Source: Acidovorax sp.
GTDB lineage: Bacteria; Pseudomonadota; Gammaproteobacteria; Burkholderiales; Burkholderiaceae_C
Length of the DNA: 45,612 nucleotides
Direction of reading: 5' to 3'
Assembly (NCBI GenBank): GCA_024711405.1
Contig: JANJSZ010000033.1
Location: 1-45,612, forward strand
Shown piece by piece: positions 17,255 through 25,501 of this stretch; positions within the stretch are counted from its first letter, which is position 1; every line of letters starts with the position of its first letter. A model generated the notes under the pieces. That model had not been told where the DNA came from, did not search any database, and saw only the letters and a list, made by a program, of their open reading frames with translations. The position numbers and the translations under genes were made by a program.

Positions 17255-18225
17255 TGCGCGTCAATCCTGATGGTTTTGAACTGCTCGCCCCAATGCCCAA
17301 CTTCGCGCTGGATGTCATTGCGGAACTCCTCGGGATTGTTGCCAATCACGATGGCGCCCAGGGATTCCAGCTTGGCCCGGATCTCAGGCAGCTGCAGCGC
17401 CTCCACGACCGCCGCATGCAGCTTCTTGACGATGGCGGGGGACGTGCCTGCTGGCGCCAGCAAGCCGTTCCACGAATCCGAGACCATCGCCGGGATACCC
17501 ACCTGCGCGAAGGTGGGCACGTCGGGCAGCCCCGACAGGCGCTGCGGGCCAGCCACCGCCAGGGACTTGACCTTGCCCGCTTGCAGATGCGGCATGGCGC
17601 CACTTGCGGACACAAAGGCCATGTCCACATGCCCTGCAATCAAATCCGTCATGACGTTGCTGGCCCCTTTGTAAGGAATGTGCGTGAGCTGAACGCCCGC
17701 CAGGCGCTGGAGCAATTCGGTCGCCATGTGTTGCGACCCACCCAGGCCGGTGGTGCCGTAAGTGAGCTTGCCGGGTTCCTTTTTCGCCAGGGCGATGAGA
17801 TCCTTGACGCTGCCCACACCCAGATCGGGCCGCACTGCCAGCACTCCGGGCGAGGAGGATAGCTTGGCAATGGGCGTGAAGCTCTTGACGGCGTCGAACT
17901 TCAGCTTCTTGTAGACGTAGCTGTTCATCGTGACCGGAGCAGCGGCTACCAGCAATGTGTAGCCGTCAGCAGGGGCTGCCGCCACGGCTTCGGAGGCGAT
18001 GTTGGAGCCTGCGCCGGGGCGGTTATCCACGATAAACGGCTGGCCCAGCCGCGTCTGCAGATGCGTAGCCACCATGCGCGCCACCAGATCGGTGGGGCCG
18101 CCGGCGGAATAGCCCACGATGACGCGCACAGGCTTGGCGGGGTATGCGGCATCGGCCATGGCGGCACCTGCCATGCCCAAAGTCAGCGCTGCGCATGCAG
18201 CCACCGAGAAATTGCGACGATTCAT
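17251..18225 (-). CDS. Bug/TctC-family periplasmic binding protein
   Basis: A 324-residue extracytoplasmic binding protein of the Bug (TctC) family that binds carboxylates and related small molecules. A signal peptide covers residues 1 to about 25 (MNRRNFSVAACAALTLG...AMADA). Typical marks are PVRVIVGYSAGGPTDLVARMVA, VDNRPGAGSNIASEAVA, YGTTGLGGSQHMATE and HIPYKGASNVMTDLIAGHVDMAF. No tctA/tctB membrane genes are in the window, so it is an orphan that could serve uptake or sensing. It lies between the acyl-CoA dehydrogenase gene and the acyl-CoA synthetase in one minus-strand operon. Confidence 0.94.
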   Translation of the reverse strand: MNRRNFSVAACAALTLGMAGAAMADAAYPAKPVRVIVGYSAGGPTDLVARMVATHLQTRLGQPFIVDNRPGAGSNIASEAVAAAPADGYTLLVAAAPVTMNSYVYKKLKFDAVKSFTPIAKLSSSPGVLAVRPDLGVGSVKDLIALAKKEPGKLTYGTTGLGGSQHMATELLQRLAGVQLTHIPYKGASNVMTDLIAGHVDMAFVSASGAMPHLQAGKVKSLAVAGPQRLSGLPDVPTFAQVGIPAMVSDSWNGLLAPAGTSPAIVKKLHAAVVEALQLPEIRAKLESLGAIVIGNNPEEFRNDIQREVGHWGEQFKTIRIDAQ

Positions 18226-18249
18226 ATCTGTCTCCTTGTTTTTGTGCTG

Positions 18250-19404
18250 TCAGCCTTTGGCTGGCCGCTGTGAGAACGTGCGACCAAACACGCCTTCGGC
18301 AATGCGGTTCTTCAGGATTTCGATGGAGCCGCCAGCGATCATCCAGCCGCGCGTGCGCCGCACGCAGTACTCCACCAGCGACTCCTGGCTAAAGCCCATG
18401 CCGCCCATCACTTGCAGTGCATCGTTGGACACATCCCAGCCGGCCATGTTGCAAGCCAGCTTGGCCATGGCCGTGCTTTGCGCACTGGGCAGGCCATGCT
18501 CGCCTTCCATGGCGGCGCGGTACAGCATCAACTGCGCCTGCTCCAGCTTCATGGCCATGTCGGCAAACTTCCACTGCAGTCCCTGGAACTCGCACAGCTC
18601 GCGGCCGAACTGCTGGCGCGTCAGGGCATGTTCGCGGGCCGTGTTGAAGGCGTAGCGGCCCAGGGCCAGCGCGCGCGAGGAGTTGCCCAGGCGCTCCACG
18701 TTGAAGCCCGAAATCTGCTTCTTGAAGCCGCCCGGCCCCAGCAGCACGTTGGCAGCCGGGATGCGGCAGTCCTCAAAATACAGCTGGCTCCATTGCTCGC
18801 CGTTCATGAAGTTGGAAGGCGTACCCACCTGAAAACCGGGGGTGCCGCGCTCCACCAGCACCGAGCCGATGCCGCCCACGCCGGGGCCAAAGCGCACATA
18901 GATCAGAAACAGCTCCGCCTCCGGGCTGTGGGTGGAAAAAATCTTGCTGCCGTTGATGACGTAGTGGTCGCCATCCTGGCGCGCACTGGTTTTGAGCTCG
19001 GTGACGGCAGAGCCCGCGTCGGGCTCGGTCATGCCCAGCGAGATCAGCTTGCGGCCTGCCAGCAGGTCGGGCAGAAAGCGCTCTTTTTGCTCGGGCGTGG
19101 CGTATTCGACAAAGGTGCGGATAGGGCCAAAGTTGCCCGCCTGCACGATGTCGGCGCTCTTGGGGCAAGCCAGCGCAATCTGCTCAATGGCCAGCACGGC
19201 GTGCATCAGCGTGCCGCCCTGGCCGCCATCGGCCTCGGGGAAGGCAATGCCCAGCAACCCCTGCTCGGCCAACAGCGCAGCTGCGTCCCAGGGATAGTGG
19301 GGAGAATGGGCACGCGCCAGCGCGCCGTCCTTGAGTTTGTCCTGGGCAAAACGGGCCACCGAATCGGCAAATGCCTGGTGCTCTTCGCTGAGTTTGAAAT
19401 CCAT
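18250..19404 (-). CDS. Acyl-CoA dehydrogenase family protein
   Basis: A 384-residue FAD flavoprotein that would introduce an alpha,beta double bond into an acyl-CoA and pass electrons to ETF. The family layout is complete: SEEHQAFADSVARFAQDKL at the start, LGMTEPDAGSAVTELKTSA, the central beta domain with YVINGSKIFST, and the C-terminal ALQVMGGMGFSQESLVEYCVRRTRGW. The usual catalytic Glu of the medium-chain type (IYEGT) is Gly here (IAGGSIEI). An alternative Glu in NVERL, where isovaleryl-CoA dehydrogenase has its base, may take that role. The start at 19404 (MDFKLSEEHQ) fits the family. It heads the minus-strand operon and is divergent from mmgE. Confidence 0.92.
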   Translation of the reverse strand: MDFKLSEEHQAFADSVARFAQDKLKDGALARAHSPHYPWDAAALLAEQGLLGIAFPEADGGQGGTLMHAVLAIEQIALACPKSADIVQAGNFGPIRTFVEYATPEQKERFLPDLLAGRKLISLGMTEPDAGSAVTELKTSARQDGDHYVINGSKIFSTHSPEAELFLIYVRFGPGVGGIGSVLVERGTPGFQVGTPSNFMNGEQWSQLYFEDCRIPAANVLLGPGGFKKQISGFNVERLGNSSRALALGRYAFNTAREHALTRQQFGRELCEFQGLQWKFADMAMKLEQAQLMLYRAAMEGEHGLPSAQSTAMAKLACNMAGWDVSNDALQVMGGMGFSQESLVEYCVRRTRGWMIAGGSIEILKNRIAEGVFGRTFSQRPAKG

Positions 19405-19584
19405 GTGCGTTCCTGCGGGGTGTGTCAATACCCAGCCATGGTGCCCAGGCCCCTGCGGTTTGAGAACTTCGTGTTGCGTCACGAGCCCCGACAAATACTC
19501 ATACCACCGCCACTTCTGCGAAGTTCACAGCAAGGCGCACACGCGCGACGATACGTACCCGTGTAAACACCACCGCTGAAACCC
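19405..19584. promoter_or_regulatory. Divergent promoter region of the catabolic block
   Basis: This 180-bp gap separates the start of the minus-strand acyl-CoA dehydrogenase operon from the start of the plus-strand MmgE/PrpD operon, so promoters for both must lie here or be read through. It is the likely binding region for the block's LysR regulator (29703-30575). I found no operator that I can defend. Confidence 0.45.
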
Positions 19585-20916
19585 ATGACCGCCGCCCAAC
19601 GCTTTGCCGAATTCGCCTCGTCCCTGAACCAGGCCCCTCTTGCGCCCGAAGTCATCCACCATGCCAAGCGTGCCATCGTGGACTGGTACGCGGCGCTGCT
19701 ACCCGGCGCCATCGAGCCCCCGCCCACACTGCTGGAGCAGGCCCTGGCCGAAGACATCGACAGGGGGGGCGCCCGGCTGGCCCTGGGCCGCGCGGCCACC
19801 GTGCGCACGGCGGCGCTCATCAACGGCACCGCCGCCCACACCGTAGAGGTGGACGACATCTACCGCGAGGCCATCTACCACCCTGGCGCCCCCACCATCG
19901 CCGCCGCGCTGGCGCTGGCCCAGGCGCGGCAGGCCACCGGCCTGCAACTGATCTGCGCCGTGGTGGCGGGCTACGAAGTCTCCACCCGTATCGGCGCGGC
20001 GCTGGGGCGCACGCACTACCGCTACTGGCACAACACCGGCACCGTGGGCACCTTTGGCGCGGCATCCGCCGCTGCCACGCTGCTGGGGCTGGACGCAACG
20101 CGCCACGCGCACGCCCTGTGTACGGGTGCCACCTTTGCGGCAGGACTGCAGCAGGCATTTCGCATGGATTCCATGTCCAAGCCGCTGCACGCGGGCCACG
20201 CCGCCGAAGCCGGGGTGCTGGCCGCCTTGGCCGCCGAACGCGGCGTGACCGGCTCGCTCGACGTACTCGACGGCGATGCGGGCATGGGCCGCGCCATGGG
20301 CGATGCGCCCGACTGGAACCTGGCCACCGCCACGCTGGGGCAGGACTTCCACATCACGCGCATGACGTTCAAAAACCACGCTTGCTGCGGCCACACCTTT
20401 GCGCCCATCGACGGCGCACTGGAGTTGCAGGCGCGCATGGGCGTTCGCTGGCAAGCGCTGGACGCCATGGAAGTGGCCACCTACGCCCCGGCGCTGGCGG
20501 TGGCGGGCAACTTCACCCCCAGCACGGCGGCCGAGGCGCGTTTTTCCATTCCCTTCGTGGTGGCCACGGCCCTGATTCACGGCAGCGTGCGCCTGTCGGC
20601 CTTCACGCCCGAGCGGCTGGCCGATGCGGACATCCGCGCACTCATGGCACGCATCCGACTCAGTGTCGATCCTGAGCTGGACACCCGCTTCCCGGGCCAG
20701 CGGGCCGCGCGCCTGCGCTTGACCACCACCGACGGTCGGCAGGCCGAGTACCTGCAACCCACGCGCAAAGGCGATCCGGAGCAGCCCCTGACGGACGCCG
20801 AACTCTCCGACAAATTCATGGAGCTGGCTGCACCCGTGGTGGGCGATGGGCGCGCCCGCACCTTGCTGGGCAACCTCTGGGCACTGGACACGCGCACGCA
20901 CCTGCTGGACCTCTGA
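19585..20916 (+). CDS. MmgE/PrpD-family protein
   Basis: A 443-residue member of the MmgE/PrpD family, which includes 2-methylcitrate dehydratase, cis-aconitate decarboxylase and iminodisuccinate epimerase. Visible family marks are KRAIVDWYAALLPG, AALINGTAAHTVEVDDIYREAIYHPGAPT (the active-site H/D region), HNTGTVGTFGAASAAATLLGLD, SKPLHAGHAAEAGVLAALAAERG and KNHACCGHTFAPIDGAL. The function in this cluster is probably dehydration, hydration or decarboxylation of a polycarboxylate, but which cannot be read. The next gene starts 6 bp after the stop. Confidence 0.93.
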   Translation: MTAAQRFAEFASSLNQAPLAPEVIHHAKRAIVDWYAALLPGAIEPPPTLLEQALAEDIDRGGARLALGRAATVRTAALINGTAAHTVEVDDIYREAIYHPGAPTIAAALALAQARQATGLQLICAVVAGYEVSTRIGAALGRTHYRYWHNTGTVGTFGAASAAATLLGLDATRHAHALCTGATFAAGLQQAFRMDSMSKPLHAGHAAEAGVLAALAAERGVTGSLDVLDGDAGMGRAMGDAPDWNLATATLGQDFHITRMTFKNHACCGHTFAPIDGALELQARMGVRWQALDAMEVATYAPALAVAGNFTPSTAAEARFSIPFVVATALIHGSVRLSAFTPERLADADIRALMARIRLSVDPELDTRFPGQRAARLRLTTTDGRQAEYLQPTRKGDPEQPLTDAELSDKFMELAAPVVGDGRARTLLGNLWALDTRTHLLDL

Positions 20917-20922
20917 CGGCCC

Positions 20923-22017
20923 ATGCGCAGCGCCACGTCCAAACTCCTCACGCTGCTGCTGGCCTGGGCAGCGGCGGACATCTTCCGCCGCCTGCACATT
21001 CCTGTTCCGTGGATGCTGGGCCCACTGCTGGCCACGGCGCTGGCCACGCTGGCCGGTCTGCCCACCCGCAGCAGCCTGCGGCTGCGCAACGGCGGCCAGT
21101 GGGTGATGGGCGCATCGCTGGGCCTGTACTTCACGCCAGCCATCGTGGCCCAGCTGGGCGCGCTGTGGTGGGCGGTGCTGGCAGCGGTGGCCTGGTCGCT
21201 GGCGCTGGGCATGGTGTATGGCTACTGGCTGTACCGCTCTTGCGCAGGTCGGTTGCACGGCGTACACGACGCGGCACTGCGGCCCTCGGCCTACTTCGCG
21301 GGCGCCATCGGCGCGGCCTCCGAAATGACACTGCTGGCGGAGAAGGAAGGTGCCCGCACCGACCTCGTGGCCGCATCGCACAGCCTGCGCATGCTGATCG
21401 TGGTACTGGTCATGCCCTTCGGCATGCTGCTGGCCAAGTCGTGGTGGAACCTGGAAGTGGTCAGCCTCGCCCCGCTGGCCAGCGCACCCTTCACGCTCAC
21501 TGGCGCGGCCTGGCTGGCGCTGCTGACGGTGGCCGGGGGCCTGGCGCTGCATGTGCTGCGCCTGCCCAACCCCTGGTTTCTCGGCCCGCTGCTGGTGGCC
21601 ATCACGCTGGCCGCCACTGAAACGGCACCTGTGGCTGTGCCCACGCTGCTGTCGAACGCGGCGCAGCTGGTCATCGGCGTCAGCCTGGGTGTGCGCTTCA
21701 GTCCGCAGTTCCTGCACACCGCGCCGCGCTGGCTGGCGCGCGTGGCGCTGGGCACCGCGGGCCTGATCGCGGCCTGCGCTGCGTTTGGCGTGCTGCTGGC
21801 CTGGGCCACGGGGTTGCATCCAGCCACCGCCATCCTGGGCACGGCACCGGGCGGCATGACGGAGATGTCCATCACCGCCAAGGCGCTGCAGTTGGGCGTG
21901 CCCGTGGTCACGGCCCTGCAGGTGACACGGTTGGTGGCGGTGCTGGTGCTGGTGCGCCCGGCCTACTGGCTGTGGGCGACGCGCCTGCACGCTGGCATGC
22001 ACTCGCGGCAGTCATGA
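20923..22017 (+). CDS. AbrB-family transporter (COG3180)
   Basis: A 364-residue membrane protein of the AbrB / 'ammonia monooxygenase' family with two halves of similar sequence. Each half has RLHIPVPWMLGPLLAT or LRLPNPWFLGPLLVA-like segments, a VIGVSLGVRFSP-like repeat and GGMTEM (GAASEMTLLA in the first half, APGGMTEMSITAKALQLG in the second). About ten to twelve hydrophobic segments. Family members are predicted transporters or regulators of unknown substrate; despite the old name they are not monooxygenases. It follows mmgE after 6 bp and is probably co-transcribed, suggesting a permease for the pathway substrate. Confidence 0.9.
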   Translation: MRSATSKLLTLLLAWAAADIFRRLHIPVPWMLGPLLATALATLAGLPTRSSLRLRNGGQWVMGASLGLYFTPAIVAQLGALWWAVLAAVAWSLALGMVYGYWLYRSCAGRLHGVHDAALRPSAYFAGAIGAASEMTLLAEKEGARTDLVAASHSLRMLIVVLVMPFGMLLAKSWWNLEVVSLAPLASAPFTLTGAAWLALLTVAGGLALHVLRLPNPWFLGPLLVAITLAATETAPVAVPTLLSNAAQLVIGVSLGVRFSPQFLHTAPRWLARVALGTAGLIAACAAFGVLLAWATGLHPATAILGTAPGGMTEMSITAKALQLGVPVVTALQVTRLVAVLVLVRPAYWLWATRLHAGMHSRQS

Positions 22018-22035
22018 CCAAAGCTCATTCCTCCA

Positions 22036-22048
22036 CGACAAATTGTCG
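22036..22048. promoter_or_regulatory. 13-bp palindrome before the SCP2-like gene
   Basis: CGACAA-A-TTGTCG is a perfect 6-bp inverted repeat around one base, 52 bp before the ATG at 22100 and 19 bp after the previous stop. It has the size of a dimeric repressor operator. A second copy was not spotted in the block. The regulator is unknown. Confidence 0.4.
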
Positions 22049-22099
22049 GTTGTGCCTGTGATGGTGCTATGGAACATTCCCTCCAGGAGACACAAATTT

Positions 22100-22471
22100 A
22101 TGCACACCATCGATGGCGACCCATCCGGTAGCGCTGAAGACTGGCTGGCCCACCGTGGCCGCTGGGTCAACGTAACCTTCCTGCTCAAAAAGGGCGAGGA
22201 AGAATACCTGGTCACCCTGCAAGGCGGGCGCGTTCAGCGCATCCAGCCCGGTCCGCACGTGATGCCGCGCTGGACATTCGCGTTGGTCGCGGGTGAGGAC
22301 GCCTGGCAACGCTTCTGGGCGCAGGAGCCGCAACCGCGCTTTCACGACCTGATGGCGATGGTCAAGTTCAAGACGCTGCGGGTCGAAGGCGATCCAACCA
22401 TCTTCATGAGCAATCTGCTGTACTTCAAGGAGCTGGTCAAGCGGCTCGGAGGGCAATTCCATGCGCGTTGA
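22100..22471 (+). CDS. SCP2-like domain protein
   Basis: A 123-residue soluble protein without signal peptide. The pattern GRWVNVTFLLKKGEEEYLVTLQGGRVQRIQPGP, then WTFALVAGEDAWQRFW, MVKFKTLRVEGDPTIFMSNLLYF, looks like a sterol-carrier-protein-2-type fold (a lipid or acyl-CoA binding domain): a charged beta strand, a glycine turn, then a loop and a C-terminal helix. The identification is tentative. The ATG at 22100 has a CAGGAG ribosome site. The next gene starts 11 bp before its stop, so the two are coupled. Confidence 0.7.
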   Translation: MHTIDGDPSGSAEDWLAHRGRWVNVTFLLKKGEEEYLVTLQGGRVQRIQPGPHVMPRWTFALVAGEDAWQRFWAQEPQPRFHDLMAMVKFKTLRVEGDPTIFMSNLLYFKELVKRLGGQFHAR

Positions 22472-23309
22472 GAAAGAAGCCGTGACCGGCGGCTACGTGA
22501 ACTTCGAGATCGCGGGCCGCATGTGCCGTGTGTACTACGAGACGGCCGGCAGCGGTCAACCCCTGCTGTGCCTGCACACGGCGGGCAGCGACACACGCCA
22601 GTATCGCGCGCTGCTCAATTCGCCTGAACTGACGGCGAGCCACCAGGTGATCTGCTTCGATATGCCCTGGCACGGCAAATCTTCCCCGCCCGAGGGCTGG
22701 GAAACACATGAATACCAGCTGACCAGCGCGCTCTATGTGCAAACCATCCTGGCCTTCATGGATGCGATGCAGGTCGAGCGCCCCATCGCCATGGGTTGCT
22801 CGATCGGCGGTCGCGTGGTGCTGCACCTGGCGTTGCAGCAGCCGGAGCGCTTCAAGGCGCTGATCGGCCTGCAATCGGGCGCGCACGTCCACCCCTACTA
22901 CGACCTGGACTGGTTGCACCGCCCCGACGTGCACGGCGGCGAGGTATGCGCCGGCATTGTTTCCGGCCTGATCGGGCCAGGTGCATCGCAACGCGACCGC
23001 TGGGAGACGCTGTGGCACTACATGCAAAGCGGCCCCGGCGTCTTCAAGGGTGACCTGCATTTCTACACGGGTGAGGGCGACCTGCGCGGCCGCGTGCAGC
23101 AGATCGACACCGCGCGCTGCCCGCTCTACCTGCTCACGGGCGAGTACGACTATTCATGCACGCCCGAGGACAGCCAGGAGCTGGCGCGCCTGATTCCCGG
23201 TGCACAGCTTCAGGTCATGCCTGGCCTGGGTCACTTCCCGATGAGTGAGGCGCCGCAGGAATTCCTGCGCCACCTGCTTCCCGTGCTGCAACGCATTCAA
23301 ACTTCGTAA
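22461..23309 (+). CDS. Alpha/beta hydrolase
   Basis: A 282-residue alpha/beta hydrolase. The nucleophile elbow is GCSIGG with Ser114, the acid is probably Asp230 (GEYDYSCTP), and the base is His258 (GLGHFPMSE). The N-terminal PLLCLHTAGSDTRQYRALL supplies the oxyanion region, and FDMPWHGKSSPP is the lid-entry motif of the family. No signal peptide. It overlaps the SCP2-like gene by 11 bp. It would hydrolyse an ester, thioester or C-C bond of the pathway substrate; which is not predictable. Confidence 0.9.
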   Translation: MRVEKEAVTGGYVNFEIAGRMCRVYYETAGSGQPLLCLHTAGSDTRQYRALLNSPELTASHQVICFDMPWHGKSSPPEGWETHEYQLTSALYVQTILAFMDAMQVERPIAMGCSIGGRVVLHLALQQPERFKALIGLQSGAHVHPYYDLDWLHRPDVHGGEVCAGIVSGLIGPGASQRDRWETLWHYMQSGPGVFKGDLHFYTGEGDLRGRVQQIDTARCPLYLLTGEYDYSCTPEDSQELARLIPGAQLQVMPGLGHFPMSEAPQEFLRHLLPVLQRIQTS

Positions 23310-23317
23310 GGAACTTC

Positions 23318-24208
23318 ATGAAAGTCGGATTCATCGGCCTCGGCCGCATGGGCTTCGCCCTGGCCTCCCACCTGCTGCGCAAGGGCGTTCATCTCACGGT
23401 GCACGACATTCAGAGTGCTCCCGTGGATGCGCTCGTGGCGCAGGGCGCCTTGCGTGCGGCCAGCACCCGGGAGCTCGCGACCGGCGTGGACGTGGTGTTC
23501 ACCATGCTGCCCGGTCCCAAGCAATCGCGCGCTGTCATCCTGGGCGAGGGCGGCGTGCTGGACGGTCTGCGCGGTGGCAGCTTCCTGGTGGAGCTGAGCA
23601 CCATCGACACCGATACAGTGGACGAACTGGCACGTGCATCGCGCGAGCGCGGCGTGCATTTCGCCGACGCTCCCGTGGGCCGCCTGGCCGCCCACGCCGA
23701 CCGCGGCGAATCGCTGTTCATGCTGGGCGCTGCCGAAGCCGACCGCGCCAGGCTGGAGTCCCTGCTGCTGCAGATGGGCACCACGGTGCTGCACTGCGGC
23801 GATCCGGGCAGTGGCACACGCATGAAGCTCATCAACAACCTGATGGTGCTGTGCTACTGCCAGCTCAACTCCGAGGCACTGGTGCTGGCCAATGCGCTGG
23901 GTCTGGATACGCGCAAGACCTTTGATGTGCTGACGGGCACCACGGCGTCCAACGGGCAGCTCAAGGAGAAGTGGCCCGTGAAGGTGCTGGGCGGCGATCT
24001 GACGCCGGGCTTCGATATCGCACTGGGCTTCAAGGACCTCACGCTGGCCTGCCAGGCAGCGCAATCGGCCGGTATCTCGCTGCCCATGGGCAACCTGGCG
24101 CGCAGCCTGTTTCAACTTGCACGCCATGCCGGCAAGGATGGGCAGGACACCTCGTGCATGACGGATTTCTGGGCCGAGTCCAACGGGCTGCTGCCGCTAC
24201 GGATGTAG
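23318..24208 (+). CDS. YihU-like NAD-dependent beta-hydroxyacid dehydrogenase
   Basis: A 296-residue member of the 3-hydroxyisobutyrate dehydrogenase superfamily. The NAD-binding GFIGLGRMG opens the chain, and the catalytic lysine is Lys170 in GTRMKLINNLM. The substrate loop reads DAPVGRLAAHA: the VGR triplet, in place of the SGG of typical HIBADH, plus the KVLGGDLTPGFDIALGFKDL segment, resemble E. coli YihU, the 3-sulfolactaldehyde reductase that also oxidises gamma-hydroxybutyrate. The likely reaction is a primary alcohol of a short hydroxy acid to the semialdehyde, or the reverse. It starts 9 bp after the hydrolase stop. Confidence 0.88.
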   Translation: MKVGFIGLGRMGFALASHLLRKGVHLTVHDIQSAPVDALVAQGALRAASTRELATGVDVVFTMLPGPKQSRAVILGEGGVLDGLRGGSFLVELSTIDTDTVDELARASRERGVHFADAPVGRLAAHADRGESLFMLGAAEADRARLESLLLQMGTTVLHCGDPGSGTRMKLINNLMVLCYCQLNSEALVLANALGLDTRKTFDVLTGTTASNGQLKEKWPVKVLGGDLTPGFDIALGFKDLTLACQAAQSAGISLPMGNLARSLFQLARHAGKDGQDTSCMTDFWAESNGLLPLRM

Positions 24209-24264
24209 CGCCCTGCATGCAAAAAAATACCCCAAGCAACCAAAAACTTTACAGGAGACAAGCC

Positions 24265-25491
24265 ATGAAACTCACCTACACAAAGGCAACGCTCGCCGCC
24301 GCGCTGCTCACCGCCTCGATGCTCGCGCCCGCGCAGGATAAGAGCGCTCGCATCTCGGACGGCATCGTCAAGATCGGCGTGCTGACCGACATGAACGGCC
24401 CTTTCATGGACAACGTGGGCAAGGGTTCCGTCGTCGCCACCGAAATCGCTATCGAGGAATTTGGCGGCAAAATGCTTGGCTACCCGATCCAGATGGTTAC
24501 TGCCGACCATCAGAACAAGGCCGACGTGGGCTCCGCCCGTGTGCGTGAATGGTTCGACCGCGACCAGGTGGACGCAGCGACGGAACTGGGCAACAGCGCC
24601 GTGGCCTTGGCCGCGATGCGGCTCGCGCAGGAGAAAGGGCGCATGTCCATCGTCACCGGCGCTGGAGCGGTGCGCATCTCCAATGAGGACTGCACGCCCA
24701 ACAATCTGCACTGGGTGTATGACACCTACTCGCTGGCCAAGGTGGGCACGCAGTCTGTGGTGAAGGGGGGCGCCAAGACCTGGTATTACCTCACAGCGGA
24801 CTACGCCTTTGGACATTCACTGGAGAACGACGGCAAGCAATTCATCGAAGCCGCCGGCGGCAAGGTACTGGGCTCGTCGCGCTACCCATTTCCTGGCAGT
24901 GACTTCGCCTCCTACATACTCAAGGCACAGGGCAGCAAGGCCAACGCGGTGGCCATCGCCACAGCAGGGCTCGACTTGCAGAACGCCATCAAGCAGGGCA
25001 AGGAGTTCGGTCTGGCCAGCGGCGGGCAAAAGACCGTGGCCATGCTCATGAGCATCATGGACGTGCACGGCGTGGGTCTGAAGGATGCGGGCGGCATGCT
25101 GTTCGCCGAATCGTTCTACTGGGACCTGGACGACGCCTCGCGCGCATTCGCGCGCAAGTTCTTCGAACGCACCAAGCGCATGCCCACCGCACTGCAGGCC
25201 GGGCAGTACTCGGCCACGTTGAACTATCTCAAGGCCATCGAAAAGGCCAAGTCCGACAACGTGGCCGACGTGATGAAGGCCATCAAGGGCATGCCTATCC
25301 AGGATGCCTTCGCCAAGAACGGCAAGGTGCGTGGCGACGGCAAGATGATCCATGACATGTACCTGGTGCGCGTGAAGACACCGCAGGAATCGAAGGCCGC
25401 GTGGGACTACTACACCATGCTGGAAACCGTGCCGGGCGAGCAGGCGTTTCACCCTCTCTCCGATAGCAAGTGCTCCCTGGTCAAGTCGTGA
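24265..25491 (+). CDS. LivK-type ABC transporter substrate-binding protein
   Basis: A 408-residue periplasmic binding protein of the branched-chain amino acid type (COG0683, Peripla_BP_6). A signal peptide covers 1 to about 22 (MKLTYTKATLAAALLTASMLAPAQ). The mature start IVKIGVLTDMNGPFMDNVGKGSVVATEIAIEEF and YYLTADYAFGHSLENDGKQF are family marks. The ATG at 24265 has a GGAG ribosome site. No permease or ATPase genes are adjacent. The family also binds carboxylates and aromatics, which fits the catabolic setting. Confidence 0.93.
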   Translation: MKLTYTKATLAAALLTASMLAPAQDKSARISDGIVKIGVLTDMNGPFMDNVGKGSVVATEIAIEEFGGKMLGYPIQMVTADHQNKADVGSARVREWFDRDQVDAATELGNSAVALAAMRLAQEKGRMSIVTGAGAVRISNEDCTPNNLHWVYDTYSLAKVGTQSVVKGGAKTWYYLTADYAFGHSLENDGKQFIEAAGGKVLGSSRYPFPGSDFASYILKAQGSKANAVAIATAGLDLQNAIKQGKEFGLASGGQKTVAMLMSIMDVHGVGLKDAGGMLFAESFYWDLDDASRAFARKFFERTKRMPTALQAGQYSATLNYLKAIEKAKSDNVADVMKAIKGMPIQDAFAKNGKVRGDGKMIHDMYLVRVKTPQESKAAWDYYTMLETVPGEQAFHPLSDSKCSLVKS

Positions 25492-25501
25492 TGTCCACGC
25501 C

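Noticed and set aside
18250-19404. Acyl-CoA dehydrogenase as inactive because the C-terminal Glu is missing
   Set aside because: The alternative Glu used by isovaleryl-CoA-type enzymes is present in NVERL, so inactivity cannot be claimed.
19699-22002. Minus-strand ORF (767 aa) opposite mmgE and abrB
   Set aside because: His- and Gln-rich low-complexity shadow of the two real genes.
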